Of a DNA stretch of 64,000 bases, positions 50,185-59,315 are shown in pieces. The DNA comes from CALBPI01 sp038529355 (lineage in GTDB: Bacteria; Pseudomonadota; Gammaproteobacteria; Steroidobacterales; Woeseiaceae). The stretch is from the NCBI GenBank assembly GCA_038529355.1, contig JBCBDU010000006.1, positions 1 through 64,000 on the forward strand, given 5' to 3'. Each line of letters begins with the position of its first letter. Within the stretch, counting starts at the first letter, position 1. The notes under the pieces were generated by a model, which saw nothing but the letters and a program-made list of their open reading frames with translations, made no database searches and was not told the origin of the DNA. The position numbers and the translations under genes are program-made.

Positions 50185-52719
50185 ATGCGAATCGAATTCG
50201 GTAGAAAACGTTTTGTACAAATAGGATTTGCGCTAGCGACTATGTTCGGTGTGATCAGTCGACCGACGATGGCACAAGAGGATGAGCTGTTTGTCGAAGA
50301 GGTCATCGTAACGGCGGCCAAACGCGAACAGACACTGCAGGAAGTGCCCATCTCGGTTTCTGTCGTGGATGCCGACACCATCGCCAGCATGCAGGTGATC
50401 GACCTGATCGATCTGCAAACGCTGGTGCCATCACTGCGCATCAATCAACTGCAGTCATCTGCTAACGTGAATTTCCAGATTCGCGGTTTTGGTAATGGCG
50501 CGAACAACCCTGGCATCGAGCCATCCGTTGGCGTCTTCATCGATGGCGTTTACCGTTCGCGCTCCTCAGCAGCGATCTCCGACTTGCCCAATTTGCAGCG
50601 CGTCGAAGTGTTGCGTGGGCCGCAGAGTACGTTGTTCGGCAAGAACGCGTCCGCTGGTGTTATCAGTGTCGTCACGCAAGCGCCGCAGTTTGATTTCGGC
50701 GGTAACGTTGAAGTGGTTGCCGGTAATCTGGGCGCAACCATCCTGCGCGGTGACATTACCGGCCCACTGAGCGACACCGTCGCTTTCAGTCTGGCAGGCT
50801 CGTTTAACCAGCGTGATGGCTACATCGAGAACGCTGGTGCCGGTGACGACATCAACAACCGTGATCGCGCAGGCATACGCGGCCAACTGTTGTTCAAACC
50901 TTCCGAACGCGTTGCGGTTCGTATGATCGCAGACTTTGATCAGATTGAAGAAAACTGCTGCGGCACGGCCAACCTGTTTGACGGCCCAACTGGCGACGCA
51001 TTGCGCGCGCTGGGCGGCAACGTCGTTTCAAACGACCCGGGCTCCTATTCGCAGTTCACCAACTTCGACTCGTTCAACGATATCGAAAACAGTGGACTGT
51101 CCGTACAAGCCGATTTGCGTTTCGACAATTTCGATCTGGTGTCGATCACTGCAGTGCGCAACCAGACTCTGCTTGCGAACCAGGATTCGGATTTTACCAA
51201 CATCGGAATTCTCGGCAGCAACACCACCGACCAGGAAATTGACACGATCACGCAAGAGCTGCGCCTGACAACCAGCTTTGGTGATCGCGCTGACTGGATG
51301 ATCGGGTTGTTCTATTTCGATGAAGAAGTTGCCTACGACACCGAACTGACATTCGGCGGCGACTTTCGCAACTACGCCGACCTATTAGCCGGCGGCCTGG
51401 GCACCATCGCAGGCATCGAGCCAGTGCTTGGCGTTGCACCGGGCACATTCTTCGCTGAAGGCAACGGCACTTTTGAGCAGTCCGGGCAGGACGACACGGC
51501 CATTTCGCTGTTCACGTCGCTTGACGTTTACCTGTCGCCGCGCGCCACATTAACACTCGGCCTGAACTACACGCAGGTTGAAAAAGAAGCGTTCGTTGCG
51601 CAACAAAACAACGCCATTTTCTCGGGACTCGACTTCGTCTCCATTGGCACTGGTGGCGCGTTCCAGCAAATCACCGGCCTCGACCCGACACCGGCAAACT
51701 TCGCTGCGCAGCCGGCGGCATTTGCAACGGCACAAATGATCGGTATGACGCCGTGCCCGGAAGGCAGCACGACAAACTGCAACCAGTTGCTGGCATTCCA
51801 GCCGCTGCAGTTCCTGCCACCGTCCGTCGGTTTCCCAAACAGTGTTGAGGACGGCACCAGCGATGACAGTGAGACGACCTACACGGTACGTTTCGCCTAC
51901 GAGTTGAACAGCAACCTGAGCACCTACGTCAGCGCTGCAACAGGCTTCAAGGCGACGTCCTGGAATCTGTCGCGTGACTCACGCCCGCGTGCCGCCGATC
52001 TGGGTGCCTTGCAGGCTGCGGATGAAGCGCCATCCAATCTTGTCACGGGAACCCGCTTCGCCAACCCGGAGCTGTCAACCGCGTATGAGGTTGGCTTGAA
52101 AGGCAGTTATACCCGCGGCGCATTCAACCTTGCCGTGTTTGATCAAACCATTGAAGACTTCCAGTCAAACACGTTCGCCGGCACAAGCTTCAACCTGGCC
52201 AACGCCGGTGAGCAATCAACGTTTGGTGTCGAGTTCGATGGCAACTTGCTGATCGGCAACAACCTGCAAACGTCGCTGGCAATCACCTATCTGGACGCCG
52301 TCTACGACGAGTTCCGCGAAAGTGTCAATGGCGACATCAGCGGCACGGCAGTGCCGGGCGTACCGGAGCTGAGTGTTGTGCTGGGCGGTATGTACAGCTG
52401 GTACTTCAATAACGGCAGCAGCGCATTCGTGCGCGGCGAGTACATTTTCGAAGATGAAGTTGCCACCGTTGATAACGTTCCACCATCGATCGTGATTCCG
52501 GGCGTGCCGACCAACATCGGTGTTCGCGAAGTCACGCAGGTCAATGCCAGTGCCGGTTGGCAAGGAGCGACCGGCTGGGAAGTGTCCGTCTGGGCGCGCA
52601 ACCTGACGGATGAGCAGTTCCTGATCAGCGCGTTCCCGACGCCGGTGCAACAAGGTAGCTTCAATGGTTACCCGAACGTACCGCGCACGTTTGGCGTTGC
52701 GCTGCGCAAAGCGTTTTAG
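50185..52719 (+). CDS. TonB-dependent outer-membrane receptor
   Basis: 844 residues from the ATG at 50185, behind GGAG. The signal peptide is about residues 1-30 (ending TMA). The plug domain starts EVIVTAAKREQTLQEVPISV and has the conserved RVEVLRGPQSTLFGKNAS. The barrel ends with a terminal Phe in FGVALRKAF. Plugs of this style are frequent in receptors of marine gammaproteobacteria for sterols, plant compounds or iron chelates. The substrate is unknown. A CRP-type site suggests catabolite control, favouring a carbon source over iron. Confidence 0.93.
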   Translation: MRIEFGRKRFVQIGFALATMFGVISRPTMAQEDELFVEEVIVTAAKREQTLQEVPISVSVVDADTIASMQVIDLIDLQTLVPSLRINQLQSSANVNFQIRGFGNGANNPGIEPSVGVFIDGVYRSRSSAAISDLPNLQRVEVLRGPQSTLFGKNASAGVISVVTQAPQFDFGGNVEVVAGNLGATILRGDITGPLSDTVAFSLAGSFNQRDGYIENAGAGDDINNRDRAGIRGQLLFKPSERVAVRMIADFDQIEENCCGTANLFDGPTGDALRALGGNVVSNDPGSYSQFTNFDSFNDIENSGLSVQADLRFDNFDLVSITAVRNQTLLANQDSDFTNIGILGSNTTDQEIDTITQELRLTTSFGDRADWMIGLFYFDEEVAYDTELTFGGDFRNYADLLAGGLGTIAGIEPVLGVAPGTFFAEGNGTFEQSGQDDTAISLFTSLDVYLSPRATLTLGLNYTQVEKEAFVAQQNNAIFSGLDFVSIGTGGAFQQITGLDPTPANFAAQPAAFATAQMIGMTPCPEGSTTNCNQLLAFQPLQFLPPSVGFPNSVEDGTSDDSETTYTVRFAYELNSNLSTYVSAATGFKATSWNLSRDSRPRAADLGALQAADEAPSNLVTGTRFANPELSTAYEVGLKGSYTRGAFNLAVFDQTIEDFQSNTFAGTSFNLANAGEQSTFGVEFDGNLLIGNNLQTSLAITYLDAVYDEFRESVNGDISGTAVPGVPELSVVLGGMYSWYFNNGSSAFVRGEYIFEDEVATVDNVPPSIVIPGVPTNIGVREVTQVNASAGWQGATGWEVSVWARNLTDEQFLISAFPTPVQQGSFNGYPNVPRTFGVALRKAF

Positions 52720-52740
52720 GCGCTGTCACCAGAAACCCAA

Positions 52741-52779
52741 AAGAGCCGGCCAACCACAAGGTTGACCGGCTCTTTTTTT
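52741..52779. terminator. Bidirectional rho-independent terminator
   Basis: AAGAGCCGGCCAACC (52741-52755) pairs with GGTTGACCGGCTCTT (52760-52774), 14 of 15 bases, around an ACAA loop, and runs into TTTTTT. The A run on the left arm lets it also end the convergent SDR gene on the minus strand. It lies 21 bases after the receptor stop. Confidence 0.92.
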
Positions 52780-52789
52780 GTCTGCAGCG

Positions 52790-53749
52790 TTACTCTTCGA
52801 CTTTGTCTTCGGACATCGCCGCGCGCAGCATTTCAGACAACTCTTCGCGCGAGTAGCTGTACGGCCCCCACTCGTTCAACTGCACCAGTTGCTCGATCTT
52901 GGTACTGATCGTTCTTGCCTGTTCTTGCTGATTCGGTGCAACCACATAGCGTCGCAGCGGTTTGTCATCAAACAACGCATGCATGAAAGCCGACGTGACT
53001 TCGTCAGGTTGCTTGAATGACAACTCGCGCGCTTCGGTATCGGCGTAGCGCTTTTTCATCGCATCGGTGATCTCGCCGCCAGCGGCTTCCACTTTTGCGA
53101 ACTGGCGCAGCACGCTGCTGCGGCGAATATACGACTGGAAATTGCCCGGCTCGACGACACTGACAGAAACGCCGTGAGGTGCCATCTCTGCGGCCAGCGC
53201 ATCGGTCAAAGCCTCGATCCAGTGTTTGCTGCCGCTATACGCACTGCCGCCGCCCCACGATAGTGTGCCAGCGATGGAGCCTGTGGTGACGATGCGACCT
53301 TGCGACTCCATGATCAACGGTGCGAACGCCTTGGTGATGCGGTAGACACCTTCCACGTTGACGTCATAGACAAACGTTTGCTCGTCAATATCGGTACTCA
53401 CGATCGGGCCGCCACCGCCAACACCGGCATTGTTGATCAGGCCATACAAACCCGTACCTTGCTTGCGTACAAACGCAACGGCTGCGTCAATTTCGTCCTG
53501 CTTGGTCACATCCAGCCGCACGGCCGTCATGTTGTCGATGGCATTGAGCTCAGCCATTTCCGCATCGGTGCGCGCGCCGGCATAAACGTGATAACCCTCG
53601 CGCGCAAGCCGCTCGGCAAGGTTACGACCGATACCTGTCGTGCTGCCGGTGACCAACACGGACGGATTGTCATCGGCGAGTGCCGCCGGCGGGGTGATCC
53701 AGAGGCTCGTCAGCGCAAGCACAGCAAAGAATTGGAGAAAACGAATCAT
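52790..53749 (-). CDS. Short-chain dehydrogenase/reductase with N-terminal signal peptide
   Basis: 319 residues from the ATG at 53749. Residues 1-25 look like a Sec signal (FLQFFAVLALTSLWITPPAALA), unusual for an NAD(P)-dependent enzyme. The SDR fold is complete: VLVTGSTTGIGRNLAERLA (cofactor), LINNAGVGGGG, GRIVTTGSIAGTLSWGGGSAYSGSK with the Ser/Tyr/Lys triad, and VVEPGNF. The signal may really be a membrane anchor. The substrate is unknown. It shares a terminator with the receptor gene. Confidence 0.88.
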   Translation of the reverse strand: MIRFLQFFAVLALTSLWITPPAALADDNPSVLVTGSTTGIGRNLAERLAREGYHVYAGARTDAEMAELNAIDNMTAVRLDVTKQDEIDAAVAFVRKQGTGLYGLINNAGVGGGGPIVSTDIDEQTFVYDVNVEGVYRITKAFAPLIMESQGRIVTTGSIAGTLSWGGGSAYSGSKHWIEALTDALAAEMAPHGVSVSVVEPGNFQSYIRRSSVLRQFAKVEAAGGEITDAMKKRYADTEARELSFKQPDEVTSAFMHALFDDKPLRRYVVAPNQQEQARTISTKIEQLVQLNEWGPYSYSREELSEMLRAAMSEDKVEE

Positions 53750-53968
53750 AGCGGTGACCTGTATCGTCAAAACGGATGCCGAGCCTAGCACATGCGGTCA
53801 CCGTGGCGTTGCCAGACGCCGGTGATATGATCGTGCGCGGCGCGTTAAGCCAGCGAGCCTCGAGACGGGGCGTGGTCGCGTGCCGCACGCGTGAGTTGCG
53901 GCGCCCGCGCAGTGATACGTTGTTGGGCGTATGATCATGCCGGTCTGCAACAGCGACAGGAGACGATA

Positions 53969-54913
53969 ATGACAATGAGTACCGCGCTGCGCGACCCCAT
54001 CTTTCTGACCTATGTCGGCATCATCATCGCACTGCTAGGAGCTGCGGTACTGGCGCTGCGGGTACTGCGCGCACGCGGCAAGGACGTCACCTCCGCCGAA
54101 GCGTCGCTGCGCGGCTGGCTGATCATGATTCCGGTCATCATCGGCGCCATTTTCCTCGGCCGCGAGGCGGTCATCATCGGGGTCGCCCTGTTGGCAATCT
54201 TCGGCTTCAAGGAATTCGCCAAAGCGACCGGCCTGTATGCCGATTGGTGGCTGACCGGCGTTGCGTATGTCGCCATTTCCAGCATCGCGGTCATTGCGTT
54301 GATGACCGACCCGCGCACGGCGCAAACAGGCTGGTACGGCATGTTCATGGCGCTACCGGTGTACGTGATCGCCGTCATCCTGTTGGTGCCGATCATTCGC
54401 AATCGCGCCAAGGGGCAGTTGCAGGCGGTATCGCTGGCTATCCTCGGCTTTGTCTACTTCGGCTGGATGCTCAGTCACCTGAGCTTTATCGCCAACCTGC
54501 CGCAGGCGTATGGCTACCTGTTGTTTCTGCTGTTCGCCGTGGAGATTAACGACATCGCGGCATTCACGTTTGGCAAGATGTTCGGCAAACGCAAACTGCG
54601 CGAAGCCATTAGCCCGAACAAAACAATCGGTGGATCGCTCGGCGCGATTGCGGTGTCACTGCTCGTACCGTGGTTGTTGTGGTTTTCGTTTGACAACTTC
54701 AGCGCCACGGAGCTGATCCTGACCGGACTGATCGTTGGCATCGGCGGACAGATGGGCGATCTGGTGATCAGCTACATCAAGCGCGACATCGGCATCAAAG
54801 ATATGGGCGCCATCATCACCGGTCACGGCGGCATTCTGGACCGCGTCGACAGCATGATTTTCGTTGCACCACTATTCTTCCACATGGTGCGCTGGTTCCA
54901 CGGCGCACCGTAG
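53969..54913 (+). CDS. ynbB: Phosphatidate cytidylyltransferase, CdsA/YnbB type
   Basis: 314 residues from the ATG at 53969, behind AGGAG. It makes CDP-diacylglycerol from phosphatidate and CTP in the inner membrane. About eight helices are visible. The C-terminal signature includes SPNKTIGGSLGAI, GQMGDLVISYIKRDIGIKDM and GHGGILDRVDSMIF with the catalytic Asp residues. Its pairing with a YnbA-type phosphotransferase and the opening PIFLTYVGIIIALLG make YnbB, rather than the housekeeping CdsA, the better match. It is the first gene of a four-gene lipid operon. Confidence 0.9.
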   Translation: MTMSTALRDPIFLTYVGIIIALLGAAVLALRVLRARGKDVTSAEASLRGWLIMIPVIIGAIFLGREAVIIGVALLAIFGFKEFAKATGLYADWWLTGVAYVAISSIAVIALMTDPRTAQTGWYGMFMALPVYVIAVILLVPIIRNRAKGQLQAVSLAILGFVYFGWMLSHLSFIANLPQAYGYLLFLLFAVEINDIAAFTFGKMFGKRKLREAISPNKTIGGSLGAIAVSLLVPWLLWFSFDNFSATELILTGLIVGIGGQMGDLVISYIKRDIGIKDMGAIITGHGGILDRVDSMIFVAPLFFHMVRWFHGAP

Positions 54914-54925
54914 CGACACCTATCA

Positions 54926-55648
54926 ATGGACCAATGGGACTACAAACCGGCGCCGGATCTCGAAGCATCGATTGCGAACGCACTGCGCGATTTCCCCCGC
55001 CAACCAGACATGCTGATTTATGGCGTCCGCTCGGTTGCAGCAACATTGCTGCGTGGCTGGCTACGGCTCTACCACCGTATGCAGGTGGACGGCCGGGAGC
55101 ATTTGCCGAATAGCGGCTCGTTCATTCTGGTCTGCAACCACACAAGTCATCTCGACACGCTGTGCATGTTGTCCGCCGTGCCGTTGCGCAGCATACACCG
55201 CACCTTCCCCGCCGCCGCGGCCGACTATTTTTTTACCAGCCTGAAGCGCACGTTGGTATCGGCGATTTTGATCAACGCGCTGCCGTTCGAGCGCAAAACC
55301 GCAGGCGCCCAGAGTCTGGCCGTGTGCAGCGAGTTGCTGAAGAACGACGGCAATGTATTGATCTTGTTTCCGGAAGGCACCCGCACGACCACGGGCGAGA
55401 TGGGGCGATTCCGCTCCGGCATCGGGCGCATTGTTGCCGGCACCGATGTCACCGTCGTGCCATGCCATCTCGAAGGTGGCACCCGCGCGTGGCCCAAAGG
55501 CAAAACCATCCCGCGCCCGCGCAAACTGCATCTGCGCATCGGCGAGGCGTGTAATTTCGGTCACCTGGACGCATCACGCGAGTCGGTACAAACCATCTGT
55601 CAGGAGCTGCAAGCACGCGTCGCCGCGCTTGGCGAGACACCATCATGA
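54926..55648 (+). CDS. 1-acyl-sn-glycerol-3-phosphate acyltransferase family (PlsC-like)
   Basis: 240 residues. The acyltransferase motif CNHTSHLDTL (HX4D) is near residue 70 and FPEGTRTTTGEMGRFRSGIG near 148. Both are intact, so an active acyl-CoA/ACP-dependent O-acyltransferase is expected on the inner membrane. It starts 12 bases after ynbB and overlaps the next gene by 4 bases. Within this operon it would supply phosphatidate to the cytidylyltransferase or acylate the final lipid. Confidence 0.93.
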   Translation: MDQWDYKPAPDLEASIANALRDFPRQPDMLIYGVRSVAATLLRGWLRLYHRMQVDGREHLPNSGSFILVCNHTSHLDTLCMLSAVPLRSIHRTFPAAAADYFFTSLKRTLVSAILINALPFERKTAGAQSLAVCSELLKNDGNVLILFPEGTRTTTGEMGRFRSGIGRIVAGTDVTVVPCHLEGGTRAWPKGKTIPRPRKLHLRIGEACNFGHLDASRESVQTICQELQARVAALGETPS

Positions 55649-56259
55649 CCATCTACGACCTCAAACCGAAATTCCAGAATCTGCTGCGACCGCTGTGTCG
55701 CCGGCTGGCCGGCGCCGGTGTTACCGCTAATCAGGTCACGGTGTTTGCGGCTGCGCTGTCTTTAGTTGTTGGACACGTGTTTGCATTGTTCCCGAACGTC
55801 GACTCGGTTGCGTTGCTGATCCCGCTCACCCTGTTCGTGCGCATGGCGTTAAACGCCATCGACGGCATGCTCGCGCGCGAGCACAACATGCAAAGCGCGC
55901 TGGGCGGCATCCTCAATGAGCTGACCGACGTCGTTTCGGATGCGGCGCTGTATCTGCCATTCGCACTGGTCGCTGGCGTATCTGCGCCGCTGGTTGTGGT
56001 GACGGTGCTGTGCGCCGTACTGACGGAAATGGCCGGCGTGGTCGCCGTGCAGATCGGTGCGAGCCGCCGCTATGACGGACCGATGGGCAAGAGTGATCGT
56101 GCCTTTGTGTTTGGGGCGCTGGCGTTGTTGTTCGGTTGTGGCGTCACGCCCGGTGTCTGGGTCAATATTGTGATCGCCGTCGTTTGCATACTGTCTCTAG
56201 GCACAGTCTTCAATCGCTCGCGCAAGGCGCTAGCGGAACGCAACAGCAACCCGCAGTGA
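55645..56259 (+). CDS. ynbA: CDP-alcohol phosphatidyltransferase, YnbA-like
   Basis: 204 residues, six helices. The whole chain resembles E. coli YnbA as I remember it (start TIYDLKPKFQNLLRP; then RMALNAIDGMLARE; GPMGKSDRAFVFG). The catalytic motif DX2DGX2ARX8GX3DX3D reads N-AI-DG-ML-AR-EHNMQSAL-G-GIL-N-ELT-D here. Asn thus replaces the first and third Asp, which seems to be a feature of the YnbA group. It should transfer a phosphatidyl group from CDP-diacylglycerol to an unknown alcohol. It overlaps the PlsC gene by 4 bases. Confidence 0.88.
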   Translation: MTIYDLKPKFQNLLRPLCRRLAGAGVTANQVTVFAAALSLVVGHVFALFPNVDSVALLIPLTLFVRMALNAIDGMLAREHNMQSALGGILNELTDVVSDAALYLPFALVAGVSAPLVVVTVLCAVLTEMAGVVAVQIGASRRYDGPMGKSDRAFVFGALALLFGCGVTPGVWVNIVIAVVCILSLGTVFNRSRKALAERNSNPQ

Positions 56260-56276
56260 TACCGCGCTAACCACCC

Positions 56277-56825
56277 GTGTCGATACGCAAAACTAATGGC
56301 ATCGCCATGCTGTGGGGCTTGCTTGAAGCCAGCGTGTTCTTTGTTGTGCCCGACGTCTTGCTGACACTATTGGCAACACGCAGCATCCGCCGCGCGTTGC
56401 GTGCCTGTGTATTTGCATTGGGTGGCGCACTAGTGGGTGGCGTGCTGATGTATGGCTTTGCGCACTACGCCCCTGACACTGCGCGCACTGTTGTCGCGGC
56501 CGTCCCGGCAATCAATGACGCGCTGATTGCCAGCGTGCAACAACAAACCCGACAACATGGGCTGCTCGCGCTGTTCGTCGGTCCGCTGACTGGCACACCG
56601 TACAAGATCTACGCGGTACAGGCGGGCGTTCAAGGAATATCTCTGTTGTCATTCATAGCGGTCAGTGTGCCGGCACGGCTCGCGCGTTTTGTCGCGCTGG
56701 TGCTGTTAACGTTTGCAATCAGTCGGGCTCTGCAACGCTGCTGGACGCTGCGCACGATCCAGCGCGTGCTGATCGCTTGCTGGAGCGTGTTTTACGTTTG
56801 GTATTTCTTCGTCATGTCGGGTTGA
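56277..56825 (+). CDS. Small VTT/DedA-like membrane protein
   Basis: 182 residues from a GTG at 56277, 17 bases after ynbA. Five or so hydrophobic segments. FFVVPDVLLTLLATRSIRRAL and GPLTGTPYKIYAVQAGVQG recall the reentrant P-x-x and G-T/P-Y-K-x-Y segments of DedA/VTT proteins, some of which flip undecaprenyl phosphate or phosphatidylethanolamine. As the last gene of the lipid operon, a role in moving the product across the membrane is plausible. The family link is by pattern only. Confidence 0.75.
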   Translation: MSIRKTNGIAMLWGLLEASVFFVVPDVLLTLLATRSIRRALRACVFALGGALVGGVLMYGFAHYAPDTARTVVAAVPAINDALIASVQQQTRQHGLLALFVGPLTGTPYKIYAVQAGVQGISLLSFIAVSVPARLARFVALVLLTFAISRALQRCWTLRTIQRVLIACWSVFYVWYFFVMSG

Positions 56826-56837
56826 GGCGCGCTAGCG

Positions 56838-58502
56838 CTAGAAGCTACGTTTGGCTTCGATTGACAACTGCACCCGATCCACTTGTGGATCGCGGCGCAG
56901 CGGGAACGCAAGATCGATGTGGAACACACGATTGCTGTTGCCACGCGTACTGACCAACCGCAATCCGATGCCCGCGTCAGCCAACACGCGATCGTCTGTG
57001 AGACCGGTTGCATCGCGACCCCAGACTCGACCCACGTCGAAGAACGCCGCAGCACCAACGCGAAACAGTCGAAACGGATACCAATCGGTATACAGCCGCT
57101 GCTCCAGCGTTAGCAGTACACGGCTGTCACCGCTACCGAACGCCCGCGGATAACCCCGCAGACCGCTGTCGCCACCGAACTCCAATAGCTGATCGAGATC
57201 CAGCTCATGTCCTGCGACGCCGGACAGTCGCGCGAAAAACACGCGTACCGGCGACAGTCGTCGAAAATAGGTCGCTGACATCGCCAGGCGCGTGTTGGCA
57301 AGATCACCCGACTCAATGCGCCCGTCCAGGCCCGCGCTCAACGTCAGCAAGGTGTCATCGGGGCTGCCAGCACTGGTACGAATATCTGCATCGAAGATAC
57401 CGCCTTTCCGGTCAGCGCCGAACGCGTCCGCCAATACGCCTAGCGTCAAGCTCATCTGCGTGCCAAGAAACACGTCTTCGGTGCGTTCAATCTGGTTCAG
57501 ATTATTGACAACCGCAAAGCGGTTTTCGATGCGTTCGAAGCGCACATAGGGATAGCGCAAATCGCGGTCGCGCGGCACCACGACCAGTTCGGCGGGATCG
57601 TCGGGTGCGTCGAAACGGTTATCGGACGCCACATAACCGACGGTCCAGCGATTGACCCAATTGTCGACCAGACCCTTCGACCAGCCGAACCAGAGCGCCG
57701 CATTGTCCTCGTCATGGCGAAATCGACCCACTTCCTCGCCGCGCGAGAACAGCAAGTCCTCGCGATCGTCTTCAAAAACATCAAAACCGGCAGACCATTT
57801 CGTGCCCAGCGCAAAGAATGGTCGCACCAGTCGCACGCGCGATGCCTGACCATCATCGCTGTCACGAAAGCGCAGATCGAGACTGACCCAGCTGCGGCCC
57901 AGGTTGGTGTCGGAAAACAGAAAGTCCGTGGAGCGACGGTTCTCATCCTTGCCTTGAGAAATCGTGACGGCGCTGCCGGTACCCAGCAGGTTGTCTTCTT
58001 CCAGACCATAACGATAGCGTGTGTTGCCGCCACCGCGTGATAACGACACTTCCGGCATCAACGTCCAGTTATCACGGGCACTGACGACAATATCGGCGAC
58101 GTTGTTTTCGAATCTGACAACTTCAATGGACGCATCGTAGAAGAACCGATTGCGCCGCAGCACCCGCGCAGATTCGGCAATGAGAGACTGGCTGACAGGA
58201 TCGCCACCGCGAAACAGCAGCTGCGATTTAATGACGCTCTCACGGGTATTGATGTGTAGCCGGTTAGCCCAGCGGAACACCGGCTTGTCTTCTTTACGCG
58301 AAGTCGTATCGAACACATCATCAACGCGAATGGTTACGCTACCAATCGTTGCACCAGCAGCCTCGAGTGACTCAAATGTCGGCATCTTGCCCGGCGTCGC
58401 GCACACGGCATTGCCCGTGCAATACAGGACAAACAGGAACACAACGATAAGAGTCGCCGGACGCGTCATTGGAGGCAAAAGAGAACTTACTGGTCGCGCC
58501 AT
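56838..58502 (-). CDS. BamA/Omp85-like outer-membrane protein with a short periplasmic part
   Basis: 554 residues if the ATG at 58502 is used; the ATG at 58469 (MTRPATLIVVFLFVLY) may be the true start. The signal peptide ends near AVCA. A single POTRA-like domain (about 85-150, SQSLIAESARVLRRNRFFYD) precedes an Omp85 barrel. The barrel includes GLEEDNLLGTGSAVTISQG, LLEFGGDSGLRGYPRAF (VRGY/F-like motif) and a C-terminal Phe. BamA has five POTRAs and TamA three, so this is a smaller relative such as the 'surface antigen D15' proteins. It converges on the lipid operon. Confidence 0.88.
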   Translation of the reverse strand: MARPVSSLLPPMTRPATLIVVFLFVLYCTGNAVCATPGKMPTFESLEAAGATIGSVTIRVDDVFDTTSRKEDKPVFRWANRLHINTRESVIKSQLLFRGGDPVSQSLIAESARVLRRNRFFYDASIEVVRFENNVADIVVSARDNWTLMPEVSLSRGGGNTRYRYGLEEDNLLGTGSAVTISQGKDENRRSTDFLFSDTNLGRSWVSLDLRFRDSDDGQASRVRLVRPFFALGTKWSAGFDVFEDDREDLLFSRGEEVGRFRHDEDNAALWFGWSKGLVDNWVNRWTVGYVASDNRFDAPDDPAELVVVPRDRDLRYPYVRFERIENRFAVVNNLNQIERTEDVFLGTQMSLTLGVLADAFGADRKGGIFDADIRTSAGSPDDTLLTLSAGLDGRIESGDLANTRLAMSATYFRRLSPVRVFFARLSGVAGHELDLDQLLEFGGDSGLRGYPRAFGSGDSRVLLTLEQRLYTDWYPFRLFRVGAAAFFDVGRVWGRDATGLTDDRVLADAGIGLRLVSTRGNSNRVFHIDLAFPLRRDPQVDRVQLSIEAKRSF

Positions 58503-58718
58503 AGGGCTATGACCATCGAGACTAGCTATTGGCGGTGCGCACCGCCAGTGCGGATGCCGGTTGTGTGACCTGTTTCAACAATACCGCTGACGCTGTGTGC
58601 CGCATTCGGGTGTTGCGGCTGCACAAGACCGCTCGAAATACACCACAGCGTTTGACTCAGCGGATGCTATTGCCCACTCTTCCGGCTGTAGAACGAAAGG
58701 CTATTCAGAGGTGTTCGT

Positions 58719-59315
58719 ATGTGGCTCAAGTTTGCGCTGGTTGGCTCGCTGCTCACGCCGCTGTTGCACGTTATCGTGCTGATCGTCAACGGGCAGGACC
58801 CGATAGCGACGCCGATCAGTCAACTCAGCCAATTCAAGCTTGCGTATTTGCACACGCTCGAGCTGACGATCTTCGGCTGCGCACACGTTGCGCTGGCCAT
58901 CGCACTGAACGGTCTGGACCACGGTCGCCTGTGGCCTTACGCACGCGGTCTGTTGGTTGGTAGCGGTGCCGCCTTAATCTACATCGCCTGGTATTTCGTC
59001 AGCAACGACCAAGCCACGCTAACCGCGGCAAACGCTAATGATCCGCTTTGGATTGTCGCAAGTCTGACGGGCACTGCGATTGGCACACTACAGCCGGGGC
59101 TGTCACGCTTGTCACCGCGCCTTGGGTTGTTTAGCGCGATGTGTCTGGGCATCTGGATTTTGCTTGTGCCGCTGACGTTTTTCGTCAATGCCAGCTGGCT
59201 CGGTGCATATGAACGTATCGTCGGTGCCATCTACGTCATATGGATGGTTGGCGTCAGCGCCAAGCTGTTGCTGCTCACGAGAGACAGTGCGACATCGACA
59301 CCGGCTGAGACCTAG
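58719..59315 (+). CDS. DUF998 family membrane protein
   Basis: 198 residues from an ATG at 58719, with GAGGTG-like sequence just upstream. Six hydrophobic segments are seen (about 3-22, 45-63, 77-95, 108-122, 135-155 and 165-188). The loop DPIATPISQLSQFKLAYLHT after helix 1 is the DUF998 signature (P-I-S-x-L after a short extracytoplasmic loop). No function is established for the family. It is alone between the barrel gene and the ogt-mocR pair. Confidence 0.85.
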   Translation: MWLKFALVGSLLTPLLHVIVLIVNGQDPIATPISQLSQFKLAYLHTLELTIFGCAHVALAIALNGLDHGRLWPYARGLLVGSGAALIYIAWYFVSNDQATLTAANANDPLWIVASLTGTAIGTLQPGLSRLSPRLGLFSAMCLGIWILLVPLTFFVNASWLGAYERIVGAIYVIWMVGVSAKLLLLTRDSATSTPAET

